DNA from: a virus
IMG/VR virus record: IMGVR_UViG_3300027816_000127
Coordinates: 1 to 54,781 of that record
DNA: 54,781 nt
Strand: one strand, 5' to 3'
This document shows, piece after piece, positions 49,776-54,781 of the stretch (position 1 is its first letter; every line of letters starts with the position of its first letter). Made by a program: the position numbers and the translations under genes. Under the pieces are notes generated by a model. The model saw only the letters and a program-made list of their open reading frames with translations, was not told the origin of the DNA and did no database searches.

Positions 49776-50069
49776 TCAAGTCCTAAAAGCATTTATAAAT
49801 GCTTTTTTATTTACAGCAACTGAACAAAAAGCCGAATTAGTACATCCTGTTATTCTTTTTACAATGAAAGTATCATCATAGAATTCGATAAATAGACCGT
49901 TACTAAATTTCCTAATTCTATCTTGACTATTATAGTATGAAATAAAGCCCTCATTACCTCCATATTCTTTCCATACTCTAACCCTAGATAGATCCCATTT
50001 ATCTGGATAATACAGTCTCCAGTCGCAACCTGAGAAAAAGCAAAGTAATTTAATTAGAAATAATTTCAT
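49776..50069 (-). CDS. Predicted lipoprotein
   Basis: The ATG at 50069 gives MKLFLIKLLCFFSGC, a short signal with a lipobox-like FSGC; a TTG at 50078 is an alternative. The 97-residue product has a beta-rich core and two more cysteines (TGCTNSAFC). It may sit on the outer membrane and act in exclusion or lysis. No ribosome site is obvious. Confidence 0.55.
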   Translation of the reverse strand: MKLFLIKLLCFFSGCDWRLYYPDKWDLSRVRVWKEYGGNEGFISYYNSQDRIRKFSNGLFIEFYDDTFIVKRITGCTNSAFCSVAVNKKAFINAFRT

Positions 50070-50472
50070 GGTTGTCAAGCTTTATGTTTTTTAAAATAAC
50101 TTCATATATAGGTTTGTTTAGTTTTAACATTTCTTTTTTCATATTTGCCGATCCCTTTGAATCTCCATCCCATATTAAAAGTAAAGCATCTGCATATTCT
50201 GCCATTTCTTTGTTCCTTATAGGACCAGCTGCTTTACCGTGTTTGTCCCATTCTGCAGGAAATTCTTTATATCTTCCAAAAAAATGTTTATCGTATACAG
50301 TTGGTCCTGTGCTTTCACATAGTCTCTTTGCTGCAAAATCTATTCCAGATGCCCCACCAGAAACAACTTCTGAAATTTCACAAACTCGTCCAGCTAAATA
50401 AAAATTTAAAACGTTATGTAGGAATGTATGATGAATCTTAAAATTCCTACTTCCAGCAATAATTAATTTCAT
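50050..50472 (-). CDS. SLOG-family protein (DUF2493/YspA type)
   Basis: This 140-residue protein has KLIIAGSRNF at the N-terminus, VVSGGASGIDFAAKRL, then FPAEWDKHGKAAGPIRNKEM and ADALLLIWDGDSKGSANM. This is the full Rossmann-like pattern of DUF2493. SLOG proteins bind nucleotides or nucleotide-derived ligands. In phages the role is unknown but could include nucleotide metabolism or defence evasion. AGGAAATAATTT precedes the ATG. Confidence 0.88.
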   Translation of the reverse strand: MKLIIAGSRNFKIHHTFLHNVLNFYLAGRVCEISEVVSGGASGIDFAAKRLCESTGPTVYDKHFFGRYKEFPAEWDKHGKAAGPIRNKEMAEYADALLLIWDGDSKGSANMKKEMLKLNKPIYEVILKNIKLDNHEIISN

Positions 50473-50482
50473 AAATTATTTC

Positions 50483-50566
50483 CTATATAATATAGAAAAT
50501 TACTAATATAATTATACAAATAACGAGTTCACCAAGGAACCATTTATCTGAAAAGGATAATTTCAT
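50483..50566 (-). CDS. 27-residue membrane peptide
   Basis: The start overlaps the upstream stop by ATGA, and the next ribosome site lies at its end. A single hydrophobic helix (LGELVICIIILVIFYII) follows a short charged head. The coupling supports it, but tiny hydrophobic frames can arise by chance. Confidence 0.45.
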   Translation of the reverse strand: MKLSFSDKWFLGELVICIIILVIFYII

Positions 50567-50757
50567 TTCTTCTCCAAGATACATCTCTCAAGAGCTTTGT
50601 GTTTTACTAAATTAGTTTTATTATTTACACAATGGATATATGATTGTTGGCATGATAACTGTTTTCTAGCTACATCATTAATATAAGAATATCTTGCGTT
50701 CTCATCGTTTGTTGCTGTTACTTGGCATAACATAGCAATTGCAATAAAAAAATCCAT
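50563..50757 (-). CDS. Small exported-type cysteine protein
   Basis: GGAGAAACTATA precedes the ATG. The 64-residue protein starts with a short hydrophobic signal (FFIAIAMLCQVTATN). Three more cysteines follow at SCQQ, HCVN and RCIL. Spacing suggests one or two disulphides in the periplasm. Family unknown. Confidence 0.55.
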   Translation of the reverse strand: MDFFIAIAMLCQVTATNDENARYSYINDVARKQLSCQQSYIHCVNNKTNLVKHKALERCILEKK

Positions 50758-51470
50758 TATAGTTTCTCCTTAATCGGATGATCATCTGGAAAATAAAGAT
50801 TACATTGATTGTCAAAATCTCCAAATTTATTCATTAGAAAATTGACAATTCTATCTGCTAACTTTGGACTTCTCATGAGTTTCTTAAGTTTGAATCCCAA
50901 CATTACTGTTGTTTTCTCTTTTCGAAATATAGTAAATAAGCTAGCGATGATAAAATACAAAGTCCTAATAAGCCCAGGTGACCGATTAGCACATCTGTAA
51001 TAGAAGTATTGTTGTTCAGGGCGATGCCAAAAAGCAAGGCTCCAGATAGCTGGATACTTAACGACAGCGGTTCTAGGATTTTCTTCATTTGCTAAACCCT
51101 CATATGCTTCGATTACATCGTTGATTACAAGCTTGCGAAATGGAGCAGGCGTGAATCCTTCTATATCACAATACTGGAAGTAATTCTTTTCACCGAACTC
51201 AACAATATCAGCAGCGTATGTTACATCTAGTCCAGCAAGTCCAACATACTCATCGTGGCTGATTGGAATATGATATCCACCAGGATGACGAGAAATAGCT
51301 TTTTCATCTAAGCTATTGACTTCATTACTAATAACTGAGTCAAATTCAACTGGCAGTCCAACCATTGATGCATAGAAGCTATAGATGTATGCATTGTTTG
51401 TTGGATATGGATTAGTTTCTGTTACTGGTTTGATATGCCATCTTCCATGTTTGTCAATGTAATTACTCAT
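50757..51470 (-). CDS. Conserved phage protein, unknown
   Basis: This 237-residue protein follows AGGAGAAAAAT directly after a promoter (51488-51516). The N-terminus contains the KPVTETNPYPTNNAYIYSF pattern. The middle has HPGGYHIPISHDEYVGLAGL and a SLAFWHRPEQQYFYYRC stretch. A C-terminal helical region follows. I recall similar large hypothetical proteins in tailed phages. Hydrophobic helix LYFIIASLFTIF suggests membrane contact. A separate membrane ORF is nested in another frame (50903-51088). Confidence 0.65.
   Translation of the reverse strand: MSNYIDKHGRWHIKPVTETNPYPTNNAYIYSFYASMVGLPVEFDSVISNEVNSLDEKAISRHPGGYHIPISHDEYVGLAGLDVTYAADIVEFGEKNYFQYCDIEGFTPAPFRKLVINDVIEAYEGLANEENPRTAVVKYPAIWSLAFWHRPEQQYFYYRCANRSPGLIRTLYFIIASLFTIFRKEKTTVMLGFKLKKLMRSPKLADRIVNFLMNKFGDFDNQCNLYFPDDHPIKEKL
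50903..51088 (-). CDS. Nested small membrane protein (tentative)
   Basis: This 61-residue ORF lies wholly inside the previous gene in another frame. GAGGG lies 8-9 bases upstream of its ATG. It has two hydrophobic helices (LSIQLSGALLFGIAL and VLIGHLGLLGLCILSSLAYLLYF) and a basic end (EKRKQQ), a holin-like layout. It could also be chance, as alternative frames of AT-rich genes often look hydrophobic. Confidence 0.35.
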   Translation of the reverse strand: MKKILEPLSLSIQLSGALLFGIALNNNTSITDVLIGHLGLLGLCILSSLAYLLYFEKRKQQ

Positions 51471-51487
51471 ATTTTTCTCCTAATTGA

Positions 51488-51516
51488 AAGATAACACAAA
51501 GAAAAAGATTTGTCAA
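51488..51516 (-). promoter_or_regulatory. Sigma70-type promoter, very short leader
   Basis: TTGACA (51516-51511) holds the TGA stop of the upstream gene; spacer 17; TATCTT (51493-51488). The start would fall near 51481, right at AGGAG and 11 bases before the ATG at 51470. Confidence 0.55.
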
Positions 51517-51830
51517 TTAGAATTTTTCTTTATTAAAATCAGATTATTATGGAAAGCACCGGCTTTTTCATTTTTATCTTTTCTTGCTTTTTGAATATCT
51601 TTTTTTGTGAAGTCCATAACTTCTATGTACTTATCTAGAATTTCGTAAAGGTCAGCGAGCTCTTCTAATAATTCTTCTCTTGTCTTTGAGTTAATAACTT
51701 CGTTAAGTTCTTCTTGTACTTTCTCTATGGCATACATAGGGACACTGTATTTATCCGCAATTTCAATTTCCAAGGTTCTACCCTGTTCTTTTGCAATATC
51801 TGGAATTTTATCTCTAATTAGTTTTTTCAT
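51513..51830 (-). CDS. MazG-like NTP pyrophosphohydrolase
   Basis: This 105-residue protein has KKLIRDKIPDI at the N-terminus, then VQEELNEVI, LLEELADLYEILDKYI and a final GAFHNN. These match the all-alpha NTP-PPase (MazG-like) pattern with its acidic metal-binding helices (EELADLYE). It would hydrolyse unusual or excess nucleotides. Confidence 0.85.
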   Translation of the reverse strand: MKKLIRDKIPDIAKEQGRTLEIEIADKYSVPMYAIEKVQEELNEVINSKTREELLEELADLYEILDKYIEVMDFTKKDIQKARKDKNEKAGAFHNNLILIKKNSN

Positions 51831-51913
51831 ATTACTTTTTTACCTAAAAGCATTTTCCACAAAAGCCTACCAATTACAAATCCAATAGCATACACGAATA
51901 TTTCGTAGTTCAC
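51827..51913 (-). CDS. 28-residue membrane peptide
   Basis: This GTG start lies after AAGGAATTAAA and overlaps the upstream stop (GTGA). The peptide has one hydrophobic helix (IFVYAIGFVIGRLLWKML) and a basic end. It ends in ATGA overlap with the MazG gene. The good ribosome site makes it likely real. Confidence 0.55.
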   Translation of the reverse strand: MNYEIFVYAIGFVIGRLLWKMLLGKKVI

Positions 51914-52098
51914 TTTAATTCCTTTACCTTAGATGCATCAATCATAAGCTTCAATGAATTATTAATTACTTCACCATTAGCTAAAGCTAGAACATCTTCA
52001 ATTGCTTGACAATATCCTTCGTTATAAATTTCTTCTACGTCTTTCTTTGTGTATGGGAGAGAATACTGATATTGTTTGAGAACTTGATCTAAAGTCAT
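51910..52098 (-). CDS. Small hypothetical protein
   Basis: This 62-residue protein (SLPYTKKDVEEIYNEGYCQA core) is the first gene after the promoter and hairpin at 52104-52163. Its AAGGAG site lies in the 3' arm of the hairpin, so translation may depend on opening it. No family recognised. Confidence 0.6.
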   Translation of the reverse strand: MTLDQVLKQYQYSLPYTKKDVEEIYNEGYCQAIEDVLALANGEVINNSLKLMIDASKVKELK

Positions 52099-52103
52099 AT
52101 ATG

Positions 52104-52133
52104 CTCCTTAGCCTCTTCATTGAAGCTAAGGAG
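52104..52133 (-). repeat. Perfect 9-bp inverted repeat holding the ribosome site
   Basis: CTCCTTAGC (52133-52125) and GCTAAGGAG (52112-52104) with a 12-base loop. AAGGAG, the ribosome site of the gene at 52098, is in the 3' arm. The 5' arm begins two bases after the -10 box. Confidence 0.65.
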
Positions 52134-52134
52134 A

Positions 52135-52163
52135 AAGATACATTATAATTATTCGTTTGTCAA
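52135..52163 (-). promoter_or_regulatory. Sigma70-type promoter
   Basis: TTGACA (52163-52158), 17-base spacer and TATCTT (52140-52135), at the end of the thioredoxin gene. The predicted start falls inside or next to the hairpin arm. Confidence 0.55.
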
Positions 52164-52484
52164 GGAGAATGTTTCATTGATGTGTTTAATTAGCTCTTCT
52201 TCTGTCTTTACTCCAACAATTCGACTTACCTCGTGTCCGTCTTTCTGAAATACAAGAGTTGGAATACCTCTGATATTATGTCTACTTGGAGCGTCTTTAT
52301 CTTTATCAATGTCAATATCCTGTAACTCGACTCCAGTCTTTTCTGCTGCAGCTTTTACAATCGGAGCCATTTGCTGACAAGGTGGACACCATCTAGCTGA
52401 AAACTTTAGAATGACATTCTTTGCATTTGCTGACATAGGTAAAACTCCTAGAAATAAAATTAATGCTAACTTCCTACTGTCCAT
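52149..52484 (-). CDS. Thioredoxin-like protein with two possible starts
   Basis: From the ATG at 52484 (GAGG upstream) the 111-residue product has a signal-like N-terminus (LALILFLGVLP to SANA) and would be exported. From the internal ATG at 52436, 8 bases after a stronger AGGAG, a 95-residue cytoplasmic thioredoxin results. The active site is RWCPPC (C33, C36) and GIPT holds the cis-proline (P75). A cytoplasmic form could reduce the class II ribonucleotide reductase encoded nearby. CPPC differs from the usual CGPC. Confidence 0.85.
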   Translation of the reverse strand: MDSRKLALILFLGVLPMSANAKNVILKFSARWCPPCQQMAPIVKAAAEKTGVELQDIDIDKDKDAPSRHNIRGIPTLVFQKDGHEVSRIVGVKTEEELIKHINETFSLTNE

Positions 52485-53020
52485 ATAACCTCGTTGTAAT
52501 CGTATGGCGGTAGCTTTTCTTTCCCATCCACACACATTGCTTTATCAAGAAATCTAAGCCTGTACTGAGGTGCTATATGGAAATTGCCTTCTTCGCTTTT
52601 AATACAGTGATACATCTTCCAGTGAATAGGGTGTCTAGATAGATCGTACTTACCAACACAATCTATAGTAAATAGATACTCTCCTTTGATTATCTCTCCA
52701 CTGAATAGCTTAAGAGACACTGGCATATATAGTAACAAGTCGTATTGTATTACATCGATTTCGCTAGATATTGAATCCCACATCTGACAATCGTTTAAAT
52801 CTCTTTTAACAGCGTTGTCTTTAAATGATATAGCATGGGCAGGGAGTCCAGTAAAAAGCGCACCATCACCCAATAGAACCTGAAATTGAAAGGCTTGGTT
52901 CTGTATGCTTCTCACACCTACTAAATGTCCGACAGTAAACTCCCCATGTCCTGTCTTCTGACCAAACAAGAATTCATTCCTTACATATACTTGAATAGGA
53001 GGTAGATTTTTATTTGTCAT
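52466..53020 (-). CDS. Conserved hypothetical protein
   Basis: This 184-residue protein shows an N-terminal beta domain (VGHLVGVRSIQNQAFQFQVL), a DCQMWDSISSEIDVIQYDLL core and a C-terminal domain. It is probably cytoplasmic. No motif for catalysis is clear. TAGGAGGTAG, overlapping the upstream gene end, helps set the start. Confidence 0.6.
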   Translation of the reverse strand: MTNKNLPPIQVYVRNEFLFGQKTGHGEFTVGHLVGVRSIQNQAFQFQVLLGDGALFTGLPAHAISFKDNAVKRDLNDCQMWDSISSEIDVIQYDLLLYMPVSLKLFSGEIIKGEYLFTIDCVGKYDLSRHPIHWKMYHCIKSEEGNFHIAPQYRLRFLDKAMCVDGKEKLPPYDYNEVIWTVGS

Positions 53021-53174
53021 TTTTAATTAATAAAGCTCTTATGAACATATAAGCAGAAGCAAATCCAAGACCCAATCCAAAAAGATTAAATCTAGTATCT
53101 AGAAGTAGAATATTCCCAATGCAAAGAATATATCCGCAGGTTGTGTAATACATTTTCTCTTGTAGTTTTGTCAT
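53010..53174 (-). CDS. 54-residue membrane protein
   Basis: The start overlaps the upstream stop by ATGA and the end overlaps the next gene by 11 bases. Two hydrophobic stretches (YYTTCGYILCIGNILLL and FNLFGLGLGFASAYMFIRALL) are seen. Function unknown. Confidence 0.6.
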   Translation of the reverse strand: MTKLQEKMYYTTCGYILCIGNILLLDTRFNLFGLGLGFASAYMFIRALLIKNDK

Positions 53175-53536
53175 TGGTAATCCATAAAGTAAACTCGTTT
53201 TGCTCCAGCTAAAAGCTTAAGCACATACTGACAACCATCTTTAAGCAAGACAACTTCTTTTTCTTCTCCTTGCTCATAAATTGCAGCAACATCAAAAATC
53301 TCATCTTTCATCCTCCCAACTGCAATCTTTCTTCCGATTGATTTGTTGTAGTTATCCTTAACAGAACAAGCAGCTTTTCCGATCTTAGCTTCTAGCTGGT
53401 CCCCAAGCTGGAGTTCTTTAAACATATCTACTGGAATTTCTTCCATGGCAATAGTTTCTCCACCTCTAGCGGAGAGTTCAATTTCTCCATCTTTTCTAAA
53501 TCGAGCAAACCTAGCATGAAAAAATTGTATATTCAT
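53171..53536 (-). CDS. Hypothetical beta-rich protein
   Basis: The ATG at 53536 lies just after AAAGGAAAGAA and the promoter at 53554-53582. The 121-residue protein has FFHARFARFRKDGEIELSAR, then a beta core with GDQLEAKIGKAACSVK. It may bind nucleic acid or a protein partner. No family recognised. Confidence 0.6.
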   Translation of the reverse strand: MNIQFFHARFARFRKDGEIELSARGGETIAMEEIPVDMFKELQLGDQLEAKIGKAACSVKDNYNKSIGRKIAVGRMKDEIFDVAAIYEQGEEKEVVLLKDGCQYVLKLLAGAKRVYFMDYQ

Positions 53537-53553
53537 TTCTTTCCTTTTTAGCA

Positions 53554-53582
53554 ATCATATTATAGATTTAATTATTTGTCAA
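53554..53582 (-). promoter_or_regulatory. Sigma70-type promoter, very short leader
   Basis: TTGACA (53582-53577), 17-base spacer and TATGAT (53559-53554). The predicted start near 53547 gives a leader of about 10 bases that begins with AAAGGA, before the ATG at 53536. Confidence 0.6.
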
Positions 53583-53759
53583 GTATTTTTTCCAATATTT
53601 AATTGTTTCATCTTTTATCTTGACATTTTTTTCTACAGCAATTAGTGTGTCAGATGCTTTTGAAAAATAACTGACTGTGTATTTGCCGTAGTCTTTGCCC
53701 TTATATCGAAGGTTTAATCTTACATAAAAACTATTAATGTCAATGTGATACGTATTCAT
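53568..53759 (-). CDS. Small hypothetical protein
   Basis: This 63-residue protein (DINSFYVRLNLRYKGKDY start) is TAATG-coupled to the gene upstream. Its last codons contain the TTGACA of the next promoter. No family recognised. Confidence 0.6.
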   Translation of the reverse strand: MNTYHIDINSFYVRLNLRYKGKDYGKYTVSYFSKASDTLIAVEKNVKIKDETIKYWKKYLTNN

Positions 53760-53908
53760 TAAAAATCCTGCATATCTTGAATCCGTTTATCAATAAAAAA
53801 GATTTGGTTTTTAAAACTGATTCTTTGATCTTCGGTTAGATTATCGAATGTATAATAAAACAAAGTATCTAGTTCTTGTCTAAGGGTTCTCAGTTCGCTC
53901 AGTGTCAT
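53759..53908 (-). CDS. 49-residue helical protein
   Basis: This ORF starts 29 bases inside the previous gene and ends in TAATG overlap. The sequence is helical and charged (SELRTLRQELDTLFYYTF). No family recognised. The coupling suggests it is real. Confidence 0.55.
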   Translation of the reverse strand: MTLSELRTLRQELDTLFYYTFDNLTEDQRISFKNQIFFIDKRIQDMQDF

Positions 53909-54146
53909 CTTCAATCCTTTTGATCGATGGTTCCTTGTGCCAAGCTGATGCTCGACCGTCTATATTAAATACCACAAGACTGTCGAAGTTGTCAAACTTT
54001 ACTGATAAAAATAATCCATTTGCTGAAATAGAATGAACCTTTCCTTCATTACCAAATAAGGCAATTACTCTGTCTCCCGGCTGAAAGGGCTGCTCTTTCT
54101 CTTGGTGTTTGTCTGATATTAAATCCACTAAGGTAGATTGTTCCAT
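53880..54146 (-). CDS. Small SH3-like hypothetical protein
   Basis: The start at 54146 follows AAGGA by eight bases. The 88-residue protein has FQPGDRVIALFGNEGKVHSI, then VKFDNFDSLVVFNIDG and EPSIKRIEDD, a beta-barrel pattern seen in small phage proteins. It overlaps the gene upstream by 98 bases in another frame. Confidence 0.6.
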   Translation of the reverse strand: MEQSTLVDLISDKHQEKEQPFQPGDRVIALFGNEGKVHSISANGLFLSVKFDNFDSLVVFNIDGRASAWHKEPSIKRIEDDTERTENP

Positions 54147-54402
54147 ACATTGATCCTTCTGTGATAATCCGTGTGCTGTACATGGAGGAATCGTCAAAGT
54201 GATGACTTCTTTCATAGGGAATTGTATATGATATCGATGTAAGTGATTCTGATCCTAATGGTTCGATGCGAAGTTGTCGATTAGAAGCTCGTCGAATCAT
54301 TTCTTCTCGGTCTCTTCTTGACTGTTCTAACCTTCTTTCTTCTGCTTCTCTTTCTTGTCTTCGATTGCGGAACATATTTCGAATTGCATTTACAAAAGGC
54401 AT
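54049..54402 (-). CDS. Hypothetical protein with long overlap
   Basis: The ATG at 54402 follows GGAGC. The 117-residue protein has an arginine/glutamate-rich helix (MFRNRRQEREAEERRLEQSR), then a Ser/Tyr-rich part. Its last 32 codons overlap the next gene. Either the C-terminus is an extension of an older gene or a frameshift has changed it. Confidence 0.5.
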   Translation of the reverse strand: MPFVNAIRNMFRNRRQEREAEERRLEQSRRDREEMIRRASNRQLRIEPLGSESLTSISYTIPYERSHHFDDSSMYSTRIITEGSMYGTIYLSGFNIRQTPRERAALSAGRQSNCLIW

Positions 54403-54403
54403 T

Positions 54404-54466
54404 TTAAGCTCCAATATATCTTAATACCATAATAAAGAAAACCAATACGATGATGTTTTTAATCAT
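54404..54466 (-). CDS. 20-residue membrane peptide (tentative)
   Basis: The ORF MIKNIIVLVFFIMVLRYIGA begins with ATGA overlap to the lipoprotein gene and ends two bases before the next start. No ribosome site is evident, but coupling is possible. Confidence 0.35.
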   Translation of the reverse strand: MIKNIIVLVFFIMVLRYIGA

Positions 54467-54585
54467 CGAGTTTGGTCAGAACGAACTGCTTCAATCCATT
54501 CTTTTTCTTCTTTGGTTAACTGCTCTGTTGTACTACAAGATGTAGTGATAAGAAATGTTACTGCTAAAAAAATTGGAATAATCAT
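54463..54585 (-). CDS. 40-residue predicted lipoprotein
   Basis: AAGGAG lies six bases from the ATG. The sequence begins MIIPIFLAVTFLITTSC, a signal with a TTSC lipobox-like site, then a short charged tail (TKEEKEWIEAVRSDQ). Small lipoproteins of this size serve as outer-membrane spanins or exclusion proteins in other phages; which applies is unknown. Confidence 0.6.
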   Translation of the reverse strand: MIIPIFLAVTFLITTSCSTTEQLTKEEKEWIEAVRSDQTR

Positions 54586-54593
54586 AAAACTCC

Positions 54594-54781
54594 TTAAACG
54601 ATTTCGCAAATTCCGCCAGCCGAACAAGCCAATTGTTCTGCGCGATTAGTATTATCTTCGAACTCCATTACCTTTGTCAAGTCAATTTCGTTAACCATCT
54701 TATTATATTTTTCAAAAGTAGCTTTGTCAGTGTCCTCGAAAGGTGCCTGTTGATAAACAGCATCAGAGAAAGGTAGGAGAC
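54594..54781 (-). CDS. nrdJ: Class II ribonucleotide reductase, C-terminal end
   Basis: The frame runs off the window; 62 residues are visible. It reads LPFSDAVYQQAPFEDTD and ends NRAEQLACSAGGICEIV. This is the expected tail of adenosylcobalamin-dependent ribonucleoside-triphosphate reductases, with the two cysteines (CSAGGIC) that shuttle electrons from thioredoxin to the active site. It makes dNTPs for phage replication. The thioredoxin gene at 52149 may be its reductant. Confidence 0.7.
   Translation of the reverse strand, partial: LLPFSDAVYQQAPFEDTDKATFEKYNKMVNEIDLTKVMEFEDNTNRAEQLACSAGGICEIV

Noticed and set aside
36711-54466. Treating every short hydrophobic frame in the early arm as a gene
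   Set aside because: AT-rich sequence gives chance hydrophobic frames; only those coupled to neighbours or filling a gap were kept, with lowered confidence.
1-54781. tRNA genes, CRISPR arrays, integrase/attachment sites, diversity-generating retroelement
   Set aside because: No T-loop-like GTTCRA stem set, no regularly spaced repeats, and no recombinase or reverse transcriptase motifs were seen on either strand by eye.

Overview
The window is an internal piece of an AT-rich tailed double-stranded DNA phage genome. It is cut inside a tail or fibre gene at the left and inside a ribonucleotide reductase gene at the right. Genes are almost continuous, with many ATGA/TAATG overlaps. I see no rRNA, tRNA, CRISPR array, integrase or insertion sequence. 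A phage nozzle-like tail protein (T7 gp12 type) and a run of Ala/Gln-rich coiled-coil internal virion proteins suggest a podovirus-like particle. Lipoprotein signals, signal peptides and spanin-like proteins suggest a Gram-negative host. The host itself cannot be named from the sequence.

Layout. Positions 1-30824 (+ strand) form the late or structural arm. First come fibre/adhesin genes, including a 2,044-residue protein with several C1q-like modules. A GIY-YIG homing endonuclease, a fibre-assembly-like protein and another fibre follow. Next are small conserved proteins, a connector-like protein and the 1,547-residue nozzle. Four large internal virion/ejection candidates, a holin and a zincin-like protein end the arm. 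Positions 30821-54781 (- strand) form the early/replication arm. It encodes tandem-wHTH and lysis-like membrane proteins, dUTPase, a dNMP kinase, a DEDD exonuclease, a family B DNA polymerase and an AEP primase-helicase fusion. It also encodes a DnaQ-like exonuclease, an ERF annealing protein, a Cas4/RecB-like nuclease, a MazG-like pyrophosphohydrolase, a thioredoxin, a SLOG protein and the C-terminus of a class II ribonucleotide reductase. Between these are dozens of small proteins, several below 60 residues, many of them predicted membrane or exported proteins.

How it works together. dUTPase, dNMP kinase, MazG, thioredoxin and NrdJ feed dNTPs to the PolB/AEP-helicase replisome. ERF with the Cas4-like nuclease forms a recombination pair. 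The - strand arm carries many sigma70-type promoters (perfect TTGACA, 15-18 bp spacer). Three of them lead directly into a perfect 9-10 bp inverted repeat at the predicted mRNA 5' end, and one would give a leaderless mRNA. No terminase, portal, major capsid protein, RNA polymerase or endolysin was recognised; these may lie outside the window.

Most interesting points: promoter-linked 5' hairpins; two GC-richer non-coding blocks on the - strand with RNA-like folding (about 37.2-37.5 kb and 38.86-38.99 kb) and a shortened relative of the first at 42.25 kb; a thioredoxin with two good starts that would place it in different compartments; a membrane ORF nested inside another gene; a four-member GMLPP microprotein family; and modular domain sharing among virion proteins.
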